A stretch of DNA of 47,650 nt from RGIG8785 sp045655245 (GTDB lineage: Bacteria > Bacillota > Clostridia > RGIG8785): positions 1-47,650 of the forward strand of contig JAZOOX010000025.1 in the NCBI GenBank assembly GCA_045655245.1, given 5' to 3'. The translations under genes were made by a program, and so were the position numbers. Shown in pieces: positions 7,847 to 16,092 of this stretch. The notes beneath the pieces are model-generated. The model was not told the DNA's origin. It worked only from the letters and a program-made list of their open reading frames with translations, and made no database searches. Every line of letters starts with the position of its first letter. The first letter of the stretch is position 1.

Positions 7847-7920
7847 GGTGACCCGTAAGGGAATCGAACCCTTGTCGCCGCCGTGAGAGGGCGGAGTCTT
7901 AACCGCTTGACCAACGGGCC
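7846..7920 (-). tRNA. tRNA-Glu (CUC)
   Basis: The minus strand folds as a cloverleaf starting GGCCCGTTGGTC, with anticodon stem CCGCC/GGCGG around loop CTCTCAC, giving anticodon CUC for glutamate. The T-arm reads GGTTCGATTCC and CCA is encoded at 7848-7846. Confidence 0.95.
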
Positions 7921-7925
7921 TGAGA

Positions 7926-8002
7926 TGGTAGCGGTAATCGGATTTGAACCAATGACACTGCGGGTATGAACCGCATGCTCTAGCCAACTGAGCTATACCG
8001 CC
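7926..8002 (-). tRNA. tRNA-Met (CAU)
   Basis: The minus strand starts GGCGGTATAGCTCAGTTGG and has anticodon loop TTCATAC between GCGG and CCGC, giving CAU. The T-arm is GGTTCAAATCC and CCA is encoded. A regular acceptor pair at position 1 suggests elongator rather than initiator tRNA. It lies 5 bases upstream of tRNA-Glu in the same transcript. Confidence 0.93.
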
Positions 8003-8022
8003 ATATCAATAATGCAAATCAT

Positions 8023-8051
8023 ATTTTAGTATAAAAAAACGCTCTTGTCAA
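8023..8051 (-). promoter_or_regulatory. Promoter of the tRNA-Met/tRNA-Glu unit
   Basis: Minus-strand TTGACA (8051-8046) and TAAAAT (8028-8023) with a 17-base spacer, ending about 20 bases before the tRNA-Met 5' end. Confidence 0.8.
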
Positions 8052-8102
8052 GACTTTTTTAAAAAAAAGTAAAAACCCGTCTTTTTGGTCGTGTTCTTTA
8101 AC

Positions 8103-8131
8103 TTGACATTGTATCCGTTTTGGTATAGAAT
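8103..8131 (+). promoter_or_regulatory. Promoter of the large secreted protein gene
   Basis: TTGACA (8103-8108), 17-base spacer, TAGAAT (8126-8131). It leaves a leader of roughly 50 bases before the ATG at 8188 and is divergent from the tRNA promoter. Confidence 0.75.
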
Positions 8132-8187
8132 AATAATGATTTATTGTCTCTTGAACAAGATCAAGACATAGTTAAAGGGGTATTAAT

Positions 8188-11100
8188 ATGAGAGAATGCT
8201 TTAGAAAGTATACGGCTCTTTGTATGGTTGCGTCCTTGATTTTGGGGTTATGCGCACCCGTTTTTGCCGCTGAGACAACGACGATTACTTATGATATGGC
8301 CCAGGGTATGAAATACCTGACTTGCAGTGATGCAAGTGGTATCACTGCCGCTTTTGCCAATAACGGAAGCAGCGTGTGGTCCTTTGGCTATACCAAAAAC
8401 GGCGTGTTATCCTACTACCCCCAGCTTCAGCGTCGTCTTTGGAATGTGGCCGTCGGCAAAACAGACGGTTGGGGCGGCGGTACACAGACCGTCAACGACC
8501 GTGTTGTATTGGATCCCTTTGTATCGGGTGCTATTGGCTACGGCTTTGGCGCCAACTATGATTGGAATACCCTGCCTGTCATCAAAAACGGACACCTTCA
8601 GCCCACTGCAGTCTGGAAAGCAGAATATGCAGGCAGCCTTACTGCAACTTTAAAGTTGGGTCAACCCACCACCACCGAAGCGGGCGCTGACGGCGTCCTT
8701 TTCCGCGTAGATAAAGTTACTGCTTCGGGGACCACCACCCTTTATCCCGAAAATGGCACTTATACCTCGGGCGACGGCACTAGAGGCTGGGGCAAGGTTC
8801 CTCAGGGCAATACACCTGCAACTTACACCTTTACTGCCAACGTTGGGGCGGGGGAAAAGCTGGTTTTGCGGTTTGATAGCAATGTTAACGACACCGAGGA
8901 CCGTATGACCCTTTATTCGTATACCCTGACGCAGACGGTTGCGGTTTCCGATTTAAGCGAGGATTTAGTGATTGATAATTTGGATGACCCCGTTGAGCCT
9001 GACGATGCTGATGACATGTGTTTTGATTTAAACAATGCGTTTGCTGTCCGTAACCGCTTTAACGGCTACACGGGCGCCGAAGCGTACCGGAACTATCGCG
9101 GCAATCGCGAGAGCAAAGACGGTGTTCCCACAGGCCTTTATACGGGTTTGTTCCCGTCGGTTGCCAATCAGTTGGGCAGTCGCTTCGAAATTGGTTATTA
9201 CGACAACGGCTCCGAAGCAAATAACTTTGTTCCCTTTACCCGTCTGGCACAGACCACCATTTCTACCGTCTCGCCGCAGGACCCCAGAGGCGGTACGGCT
9301 TCCCTGTCCTACGGCATGCAGATTTCCGAAGTAGCAGGTCAAGGTTATCCCATTGACCCGATGCAACCTGCCGCAATCGGTACGATGTTCGGTCGTGACG
9401 AGGGCTTTATAGGAAATTCCTTTGCAGGGGAAAACGTCCGTGCGACCGTGCGCTTTAACGTTCCCCGCGCAGGGGTCTTGACCTTTAATTTTGGTATGCA
9501 TGGCCCCGCTGATATCACTTCGGACGGCGTTCTCTATAAACTGGTTCGCAAGTCCGGGGACAACTCCCAAGTTTTGACCACAGGCGTTCAGACCTCTTCC
9601 GCAGACGCTACCACCAATTGGTCCTTGTTGGCTCCCGACGCAAATAGTCGGTTGATTCGCCAAGTTGTGGCTGACGTCTCAGTCGGTGAAGGGGACGTTA
9701 TCGAACTGACCTTTGACAAAAACGGAACCTCGACAGGTGACCTTTTCGACCTGGTTTACTACACGGTACAATATTTGGATTACGATGCCCCTGACACGTC
9801 AGTCTACGATATGGGAGACGGTTTAGCGGTCACCGATACCTTTAACGGTGATACGACCGCTGCCGCTACCGACTACAAATCCTTGACCCCTGTTTATGAA
9901 AACAGCGAGTCCGGCATCAGTCCCTGGCGCTATGGCTACTACGACAAAACGGGCAATTTCCGTTTGGCTACCGTCCTGACCCGCCCGTGGTTTACCAATA
10001 CCCGCGCACCCGGGGACAATAACACCAATTATACCACCGCTCTTTCTTATGGCTATGGAAGCCGCCTTCAAAACAGCGGAACAGTTTACGGTTGGGACAT
10101 TGAACCCACAAATTACGGATATGTTGGTTATGAATTCGGCGCCGTCCGCAACCATGGCTCCAATGCCTTCCCGGGTTATACCAACTACGGTCGAGCCGCA
10201 GTGCGGTTTATTGCACCGAAATCCGGCTCTGTCCTGCCTTGTCTTGAGTTTTCGCACCCGACCGAGCATACCTCCGTCAAAGACGGCGTGCTCTTCAAAC
10301 TGTATAAAAAGTCGGTTGCTGACGGTACGGTTACCTTGGTCTACCCCAAGGCAGGCGAAAAAACCTATACTGCTTCCGATGATACTACAGGCTGGGCGTT
10401 AATCCCCGGCGGCGGAGCGGAAGCCGTCTGGAAAAACGCTGTTGTAGGTGTTGAAAAGGGCGACGAACTGATTCTGCACTTTGACCAAAACGAGTCTATC
10501 ACCGGTGATGAATTTATTATCCGTACCTATACCATTACCTATCTAAAGCAGACCAAGACAGAGTACGATATGGCAGAAGCTTTTGCCGTTCGTAACCAAT
10601 TCCAGGGTGGATTAGACGGGTTGTATTACGATTATGCCGAAGGACTGACCCCTGTAACTCCTAACGGTGAGGGACAATGGACCTTGGGATATTATAATTG
10701 GAACAAAGGGTCCTTTACCCCCTTTACTTACTTAAATCGCGGAAACTTTACCACCACCCGCGCACCCGAAGACACCGGCCACTATGTAGCAACCACTGCG
10801 ACGACTCTTTTGATTTGGTCTACCCAGTCAACGGTCAACACCTATGATCCGACCAGATTTGTACCTGAAGAGGCGCGGAATAACGGCGCTACGGGTAATA
10901 TGGAGGCGTCGTGCTTGATTCCTGCCATTGGCTATAGTTTCGGTGCAGAATCAACCCGCGACAAGAACTCCTTTGCAGGTGATAATAACGGGGCTCAATC
11001 GGCTATTCGGTTTAGGGTGGACCACCCCGGTTTCGTAAAGCCCACGATCAAGCTGTCCAATCCCAATCCCAATGCCAACGGCGGTATTCTGTATCGTGTT

Positions 11101-13074
11101 TATAAGGTAGATGCCGCAACCGGTGCAGAAACAGCAATTTATCCCGCTGAGGGTGAAACGTCTTATACCTCTGCCGATGCAGGTACCGACGGTTGGTGCC
11201 TGTTACCCGCCGCCACCAGCGAGTTTGTCACCCGCGGGGATGGTGTTGTCGACGTAGAAGCCGGAGATGAGATTGTCTTCCGCTTTGACAAGTATACTGC
11301 AGGTCCCCCCTCCAACAAAGCCTTTATTATTGATACCGTAAAAATCAACTATGTGGAATTTTACGAAGGCAACCCCATCACGTCCTATGACGAAGCGGTT
11401 GACAAGTACTATGACGAAGACGACCGCTTGTTGGATTTGCAGGTGGAAAAGACCTCCGAAGATCTTCGCGGTACGATTGCTTACAAGGTAACAGACGATA
11501 CTTACGGTGTACTGCAAACAACCTCGAATCCCGGCGTTTATATTCTGACAGGCGAAGTGAACACCTTCTCGGATGATGAAGCTTACCCCGCAACGGTTAC
11601 AGCATCTTATTATGCAGCAGGTGACACCGAAACGGCGGTTTATTCCACTTCTACGAAGATTTACATTCGTCCCGCTTCCTCGCAATACGAAGCGCTGACT
11701 GCAACGCCCTTTAAGGCCACCCAACTGGGAATGGAAAACGATGGGTTCTTGTTGCCCTATTATACCGATGCCACCGATCGCACTCTTTACGGAGCGGTGG
11801 ATTTGGGTCTCCACGAAGCATGGCAGAACGCCGAAATCACCTTCGACAGAGCAGGATATTTCGAGCATCTGGGTAACGGCCGCATCCGTGCCTTGCAGGA
11901 ATATAACTATACTACGGCAGGCGCAGCCTGGAACTGGGACTCGGATAAGAATGCAAAAGCTCCTGCTTATGTTTCACCAAATGGCACCTCCATCCCCGCA
12001 AAGCGTGATGCCAACACCGTCGGCACCCCGATTGTGATGCGCGTGACTGCTGTTGACGGTGGTTTCCGAGAATATTACCTCTGGTCTTTTAAGACTGCTA
12101 TTCAAAGCGGAGAAGAACCCGACTCCTACACCTTCGCCACCAGCATGGAAATGTCCAATGCCATTACCAAGTATGAGGCCTATATCGGAGACGGCACCTT
12201 CCGTCCGATGTACCCCGACTCGGCACGAAAGGGTCATATCTCTCCTGTTGCCGACGATATGTATGCGCAAAAGGGTGCTGCTCGGTATCGATTCCCCTGG
12301 GTACCCACTCTGGACAATACGGGTGTTTTACATTTCGTTACCGTAAACGCGGCAGATTGGACCAACTATGTTTCCAACACCCCTTATATCGACCACGACG
12401 GTGTTTCTTGGACCTTTGTTGCGCCTAAGGATGGTGTAGTGAGTTTGACCGACTATATGCCTACTACCATTGCCTCGTCCAACGATGGCACTTTCTTGAA
12501 GGAAGGATTTAAAGGTTCGGTGCGGAAGTATACGCAAGATGGCGACTATACCTCGTTGTATGAAATGGACTATCCTGCAAGTTCTTATAACAGTACCACT
12601 AGAAGTCTGACCGGTACTGTCACTTACAGCACGGCGGCAGAAGACGGGACGTTGACCGTCGGCGTTAAAACAGGTGATATGATCCGTGTGATTCTCTACA
12701 CTGATTACGAGAAATACTTCCCAAGCAATGAGACTACCATCTCGAAGGACTCGTTGCCTCACCCGGTATTCACCTATGCTGCTCCGGTGGTGGATCATTT
12801 TGAAGCAACCAGCACCAATGCAACCTTCACCAAGATCATCACCGAAACCGAGGGATTAAGCAGCAATAAGAACTACGTGGGTGCTGCCTTTGACAGTACG
12901 GGTATGGTTATCGGCGTAACCCGCGATGTGACCTTTGCCCCCGCCACCGAATTTGTTCCCGCTACCGCAACGGGTAGCATTGCCACCGACGGGACGACAG
13001 CTTACGTCAAACTTTTCTTCTGGGAAGACCTTAATAACATTCGTCCGATTAACGGCGGCGCCACCATCCGTTAA
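8188..13074 (+). CDS. Large secreted modular protein of unknown function (1628 residues)
   Basis: I do not recognise this family. The protein has a clear signal peptide (about 1-28, ending APVFAAE). Four related modules follow at about residues 35-250, 278-530, 539-785 and 792-1056. Module starts share (Y/F)D(M/L)...AFAVRN.F, the centre holds a DGVL(F/Y)(R/K)(V/L) strand, and the end reads G.(G/K)(D/E)....FD.N followed by a YT(I/V).Y strand. An Ig-like stretch (about 1062-1160) and a C-terminal region (about 1165-1628) with a more diverged related segment complete it. The composition is rich in Thr, Tyr, Gly and Asp and poor in Cys, suggesting all-beta extracellular domains. No catalytic motif, LPXTG, SLH domain or C-terminal membrane anchor is visible, so retention at the surface is unexplained. 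AAAGGGG precedes the ATG. It is monocistronic, ended by a strong terminator. Confidence 0.85.
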   Translation: MRECFRKYTALCMVASLILGLCAPVFAAETTTITYDMAQGMKYLTCSDASGITAAFANNGSSVWSFGYTKNGVLSYYPQLQRRLWNVAVGKTDGWGGGTQTVNDRVVLDPFVSGAIGYGFGANYDWNTLPVIKNGHLQPTAVWKAEYAGSLTATLKLGQPTTTEAGADGVLFRVDKVTASGTTTLYPENGTYTSGDGTRGWGKVPQGNTPATYTFTANVGAGEKLVLRFDSNVNDTEDRMTLYSYTLTQTVAVSDLSEDLVIDNLDDPVEPDDADDMCFDLNNAFAVRNRFNGYTGAEAYRNYRGNRESKDGVPTGLYTGLFPSVANQLGSRFEIGYYDNGSEANNFVPFTRLAQTTISTVSPQDPRGGTASLSYGMQISEVAGQGYPIDPMQPAAIGTMFGRDEGFIGNSFAGENVRATVRFNVPRAGVLTFNFGMHGPADITSDGVLYKLVRKSGDNSQVLTTGVQTSSADATTNWSLLAPDANSRLIRQVVADVSVGEGDVIELTFDKNGTSTGDLFDLVYYTVQYLDYDAPDTSVYDMGDGLAVTDTFNGDTTAAATDYKSLTPVYENSESGISPWRYGYYDKTGNFRLATVLTRPWFTNTRAPGDNNTNYTTALSYGYGSRLQNSGTVYGWDIEPTNYGYVGYEFGAVRNHGSNAFPGYTNYGRAAVRFIAPKSGSVLPCLEFSHPTEHTSVKDGVLFKLYKKSVADGTVTLVYPKAGEKTYTASDDTTGWALIPGGGAEAVWKNAVVGVEKGDELILHFDQNESITGDEFIIRTYTITYLKQTKTEYDMAEAFAVRNQFQGGLDGLYYDYAEGLTPVTPNGEGQWTLGYYNWNKGSFTPFTYLNRGNFTTTRAPEDTGHYVATTATTLLIWSTQSTVNTYDPTRFVPEEARNNGATGNMEASCLIPAIGYSFGAESTRDKNSFAGDNNGAQSAIRFRVDHPGFVKPTIKLSNPNPNANGGILYRVYKVDAATGAETAIYPAEGETSYTSADAGTDGWCLLPAATSEFVTRGDGVVDVEAGDEIVFRFDKYTAGPPSNKAFIIDTVKINYVEFYEGNPITSYDEAVDKYYDEDDRLLDLQVEKTSEDLRGTIAYKVTDDTYGVLQTTSNPGVYILTGEVNTFSDDEAYPATVTASYYAAGDTETAVYSTSTKIYIRPASSQYEALTATPFKATQLGMENDGFLLPYYTDATDRTLYGAVDLGLHEAWQNAEITFDRAGYFEHLGNGRIRALQEYNYTTAGAAWNWDSDKNAKAPAYVSPNGTSIPAKRDANTVGTPIVMRVTAVDGGFREYYLWSFKTAIQSGEEPDSYTFATSMEMSNAITKYEAYIGDGTFRPMYPDSARKGHISPVADDMYAQKGAARYRFPWVPTLDNTGVLHFVTVNAADWTNYVSNTPYIDHDGVSWTFVAPKDGVVSLTDYMPTTIASSNDGTFLKEGFKGSVRKYTQDGDYTSLYEMDYPASSYNSTTRSLTGTVTYSTAAEDGTLTVGVKTGDMIRVILYTDYEKYFPSNETTISKDSLPHPVFTYAAPVVDHFEATSTNATFTKIITETEGLSSNKNYVGAAFDSTGMVIGVTRDVTFAPATEFVPATATGSIATDGTTAYVKLFFWEDLNNIRPINGGATIR
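8290..11355 (+). repeat. Four tandem protein modules of about 250 residues
   Basis: Approximate coding limits of the modules are 8290-8937, 9019-9777, 9802-10542 and 10561-11355. Similarity is evident in protein, not as exact DNA repeats. Examples are the starts NNAFAVRNRFNG, GDGLAVTDTFNG and AEAFAVRNQFQG, and the ends LVLRFDSN, IELTFDKN, LILHFDQN and IVFRFDKY. This points to old duplication with divergence, the second to fourth copies being more alike than the first. Confidence 0.7.
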
Positions 13075-13102
13075 AAAAAGGGTGCCTTTTGGCACCCTTT
13101 TT
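13075..13102 (+). terminator. Terminator of the secreted protein gene
   Basis: AAAAAGGGTGCC (13075-13086) pairs with GGCACCCTTTTT (13091-13102) around TTTT, directly after the stop. Confidence 0.9.
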
Positions 13103-13128
13103 AATCTTTACTTGTGAGGTAATGAACC

Positions 13129-13773
13129 ATGCGTATGCGCAGAAAGAAAAACTTAGACACCCGAATGGAACGCTGTTCTGATATTTGGTTACGCCCTACC
13201 GAAGGGGAAATGACCACCGACCCTTTTGTAACCGAGGCTGAGACCTTGCATCTGGAAATCGGTTGCGGGAAAGGCGGGTTTATTCAAACCCTTGCGGCGC
13301 AAAACCCCGAAATCCGCTATTTGGCGGTGGAACGGTTCTTTAATGTACTGGTAATGGCAATGGAAAAAGCCAAAGCCGCCGAACTGACCAACCTTCGGTT
13401 TATGTCCAATGATGCTAATATTCTTGCGGATGTACTTCCCCCGAGATGCATCTCCCGCATTTACTTAAATTTCAGTGATCCCTGGCCGGGAAAACGTCAG
13501 GCAAAACGTCGCCTGACCGCCCCTGCAATGCTGGAACTATACAAAAAACTACTGGCACCAAACGGCGAGATCTTTATGAAAACGGACAGCGAGGAGCTGT
13601 TCTTATACTCTGCCGAAACCTTAGATGCCGCAGGGTTTTGTGTAAAGAACGTGACTTTTGACCTTCACGAAAGCGCCTTTAATGAAGGGAACATCATGAC
13701 CGAGTATGAAAAGAACTTCACCAACCTGGGAAAGCGGATTATGCACCTGGAAGCTGTGACCCCTACTCGTTGA
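13129..13773 (+). CDS. trmB: tRNA (guanine-N7-)-methyltransferase
   Basis: TrmB methylates G46 in the variable loop of tRNA using S-adenosylmethionine. The 214 residues match the family length. The SAM-binding motif is LEIGCGKGGFIQTLA near residue 43, followed by YLAVERFFNVLVMAMEKA, and the family signature NFSDPWPGKRQAKRRL contains the catalytic Asp. The C-terminus has TEYEKNF. The start at 13129 follows GTGAGG by 9 bases. The gene is convergent with the deacetylase, and their stops overlap by 11 bases with no terminator visible between them. Confidence 0.95.
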   Translation: MRMRRKKNLDTRMERCSDIWLRPTEGEMTTDPFVTEAETLHLEIGCGKGGFIQTLAAQNPEIRYLAVERFFNVLVMAMEKAKAAELTNLRFMSNDANILADVLPPRCISRIYLNFSDPWPGKRQAKRRLTAPAMLELYKKLLAPNGEIFMKTDSEELFLYSAETLDAAGFCVKNVTFDLHESAFNEGNIMTEYEKNFTNLGKRIMHLEAVTPTR

Positions 13774-14644
13774 GTAATGAACGAAAGAATTCGTCCGTGC
13801 CGATATCGGCAGGGCGATTTTTTCGTTTTAGAAGAAAAAGTCCGTCGGTGTCGGCGACCCGCAGTTCATTGATTCCCTCTTCGCAGGAGAAACTGGCGGC
13901 AAATCCGGCCTTTTTTACTACTTCAAGTGACTCGGGACTAATGGCGCCGAAGGGATAAACGAAGGTGCGGGGACGGGTGCCGATAGCACGTTCGATGGCT
14001 TCCTGGTTTTGCAACAAGTCCCGCAACAGCAATCCCTGATATGCTTCTATCGACTCGCCTGCAAGACGCTTACATCCCTTGCGAGGGCCGTCATTGCGGT
14101 GGAGATCATAGGTGTGGTTTTGAATCTCGAAAACGCCGCTTTCCGCTAATTCCCGCACCCGCAACCAGGTTAGGTTGGCGTAGTTGGGGTTTTCGTCTCC
14201 CGATGCAGTATAACGGTCGGAAACCGATCCGATGACCGACAGCACCGCCCGCATTCCGTAGGTTTCCAGCAGGGGATAGGCGTAGGTGTGGTTGTTGGTA
14301 TACCCGTCATCAAAGGTCAGAACAATGGGCTTTTCGGGGAGTGGGATGCCGTTATGGACAAAGGCAATCAAATCTTCTGCCGTGACCGTTTCATACCCGT
14401 TGTCACGAATCCATTTTAGGTCTTTTTCCAGGGTTTCGGGAGAAATGACATATTTCCCTGCACGGGCAGGGTCTTTTAATACCAAATGATACATCACAAT
14501 CGGCACCCGTACCGATCCTTGGGGTGGTGCGGAGACGGGGCGGGTTGGTTGAATCAGGGGCAAAACCAGCAACAACAGTGAAAGGAGACAAAGCCCCGCA
14601 AAAATTTTATTCCGGTAGTGCGGGGTCGAGGACGGTTGTGTCAC
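13763..14644 (-). CDS. Membrane-anchored polysaccharide deacetylase
   Basis: A carbohydrate esterase family 4 (NodB-type) deacetylase, probably acting on peptidoglycan or a surface glycan outside the cell. An N-terminal membrane segment (LCLLSLLLLVLPLIQP) precedes the domain. The signature PIVLTFDDGYTNNHTYAYPL holds the metal and catalytic Asp pair; VPIVMYH, the QNHTYDLHRN segment with its His ligands, and FVYPFG are also present. An ATG at 14650 is only one base from AAGGAG, so the in-frame GTG at 14644 (7-base spacing) is the better start, giving 293 residues. The gene overlaps the end of the M23 gene by 38 bases, as the last gene of the mutY operon. Confidence 0.88.
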   Translation of the reverse strand: MTQPSSTPHYRNKIFAGLCLLSLLLLVLPLIQPTRPVSAPPQGSVRVPIVMYHLVLKDPARAGKYVISPETLEKDLKWIRDNGYETVTAEDLIAFVHNGIPLPEKPIVLTFDDGYTNNHTYAYPLLETYGMRAVLSVIGSVSDRYTASGDENPNYANLTWLRVRELAESGVFEIQNHTYDLHRNDGPRKGCKRLAGESIEAYQGLLLRDLLQNQEAIERAIGTRPRTFVYPFGAISPESLEVVKKAGFAASFSCEEGINELRVADTDGLFLLKRKNRPADIGTDEFFRSLLNE

Positions 14645-15590
14645 GGACATACTCCTTTTCTTCTTTTTGATAGCGGACGGCGCTTTTATGTTTATTCAGT
14701 AACCGCATCAGAGGATAAACATCGATCCAAATTTGGTTGACTCCGTCTTTTTGACTCTCGTCAAAAATCAACTGCAGTCCGAAATGTAAATGAGGGGTCG
14801 TGATGTTATTGACGTTTTCGGTGGTGGAATACCCTGTCATTCCCAAGTACCCAATGACATCCCCCGCCTGCACCAAGTCTCCTTCTGCTAAATCGGCGGC
14901 ATAAGGGTGGTCGCGGCGGAGATGGGCATAATAGTAGTACCGCTTTTGATCCAGACTGCGAATGCCGATGCGCCAGCCGCCGTAGGGATTCCATCCCAGC
15001 GCTTCGACAACGCCCGATTCCACGGCGATAATAGGTGTGCCGATGCTTCCCAATAAGTCGTTGCCCAAGTGCTTTCGCTTATAGCCAAAGGATCGCCCCG
15101 CACCGAAGTCGTCATAGTGGGCATAGGAAAACCCTTTGGCAATGGGTGAATAGGCTTTAAATCCATAGTGTTTGCGGAATGTTCCGTCCTCGGCAAGGAG
15201 ATAGTACTCGCCTATCATTTGGGACAGGATGGCGTCGTAGGCTTCCTTAAAGTATGAAAAATAGGGGTAGTTTGCGCCTAACTGCGCGGCGGTCGAGCCG
15301 TTTTTCAGAGCATCACAAAAGGCGGTCAGGTCCTTTTTTTGAAAGCGCGAAAAATCTCCCCCGTATTTCCCTGCCAAAAGTGCCAACAGGTCAATCCAGG
15401 GAAGTGCGCCCTCACTTTCAATGTCGGCGGCGGAGGTTTGCTCCAGCACCGAGTAGGGAACGGAAAAATCCACCCACTTGATATAGTCTGCAACCGATTG
15501 TACCTTTGGCGCGGGGATTGCTAAGAAGGTCAGCAACAGCGCTGCTGCGGTAAAAAGGCAGATCGGGATTCGGAATCGTAATAAAGACAA
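14607..15590 (-). CDS. M23-family metallopeptidase (secreted cell-wall endopeptidase)
   Basis: A LytM/M23 zinc endopeptidase expected to cleave peptidoglycan cross-bridges or stem peptides, or to act as a regulator if inactive. Zinc and catalytic motifs are present: HLGND (about residues 174-178), YYAHLRRDHP and TPHLHFG (about residues 267-272). A signal or anchor segment lies at residues 8-25. The frame opens with GTG at 15599, but the TTG at 15590 has better spacing from GGAGG (10 bases), giving about 327 residues. The ribosome site and start codon lie inside the hairpin and T run of a terminator-like element (15589-15624), which is unusual. Confidence 0.85.
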   Translation of the reverse strand: MSLLRFRIPICLFTAAALLLTFLAIPAPKVQSVADYIKWVDFSVPYSVLEQTSAADIESEGALPWIDLLALLAGKYGGDFSRFQKKDLTAFCDALKNGSTAAQLGANYPYFSYFKEAYDAILSQMIGEYYLLAEDGTFRKHYGFKAYSPIAKGFSYAHYDDFGAGRSFGYKRKHLGNDLLGSIGTPIIAVESGVVEALGWNPYGGWRIGIRSLDQKRYYYYAHLRRDHPYAADLAEGDLVQAGDVIGYLGMTGYSTTENVNNITTPHLHFGLQLIFDESQKDGVNQIWIDVYPLMRLLNKHKSAVRYQKEEKEYVRDTTVLDPALPE

Positions 15591-15624
15591 AAAAATCACC
15601 CCTCCATACTATATGAAGGGGTGA
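15589..15624 (-). terminator. Terminator-like hairpin overlapping the M23 ribosome site
   Basis: On the minus strand the arms at 15624-15613 and 15607-15596 form a 12-bp stem (one G-U pair) with a 5-base loop, followed by seven T. It starts 7 bases after the rpiB stop. The 3' arm contains GGAGGGG, the M23 Shine-Dalgarno, and the T run merges into its TTG start. It may be a leaky terminator, an attenuator or a translational gate. Confidence 0.75.
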
Positions 15625-15630
15625 AGCGCT

Positions 15631-16080
15631 TTAGTTTTGTTTTTCTTCGATTGCGTGAATCAGGTCAACGCGGCGTTGGTGACGTTCGCCCTCGTACTCG
15701 GCGTCTAACCAGGCATCCACAATCATTTTCGCCAGGTCGGTACCGACCACCCGCGCACCGAACGCCAGGATGTTGGTATTGTTGTGCATTTTTGAAAGTT
15801 TGGCAGAATAGGGTTCCGAGCAAACAACGCACCGAACGCCCTTTACCTTGTTGGCGGCAATGGAGATGCCGACCCCTGTGCCGCAAATCAGAATGCCGCG
15901 GTCGGCGCGGCCGCTGACTACTTCGTTTGCGACCTTTTCCGCATAAACGGGATAGTCACAACTGTCTTTGGTGTAGGTACCAAAATCTTCGACCTCGATA
16001 CCGCGGTTTTTTAAGTGGAGAATAATCTCCTGTTTTAAATCTACTGCGGCGTGGTCACAACCAATAGCTAACTTCGTCAT
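15631..16080 (-). CDS. rpiB: Ribose-5-phosphate isomerase B
   Basis: RpiB (RpiB/LacAB family) interconverts ribose-5-phosphate and ribulose-5-phosphate in the non-oxidative pentose phosphate pathway. The 149 residues match the family. Motifs seen are the substrate segment IGCDHAAVDLKQEI, YPVYAEKVANEV, the catalytic Cys in ILICGTGVGISIAANK, and NILAFGARVVG. AGGAGG lies 8 bases before the ATG, and the stop of rodA is 12 bases upstream. Confidence 0.95.
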   Translation of the reverse strand: MTKLAIGCDHAAVDLKQEIILHLKNRGIEVEDFGTYTKDSCDYPVYAEKVANEVVSGRADRGILICGTGVGISIAANKVKGVRCVVCSEPYSAKLSKMHNNTNILAFGARVVGTDLAKMIVDAWLDAEYEGERHQRRVDLIHAIEEKQN

Positions 16081-16092
16081 CTGTTATACCTC

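Noticed and set aside
11203..11868. A 221-codon minus-strand frame within the large secreted protein gene
   Set aside because: No ribosome site, no recognisable domain and complete overlap with a frame that carries clear protein repeats.
8188..13074. Assigning the large secreted protein to a known adhesin, glycosidase or S-layer family
   Set aside because: No catalytic or anchoring motif could be found by eye; naming a family would be guesswork.
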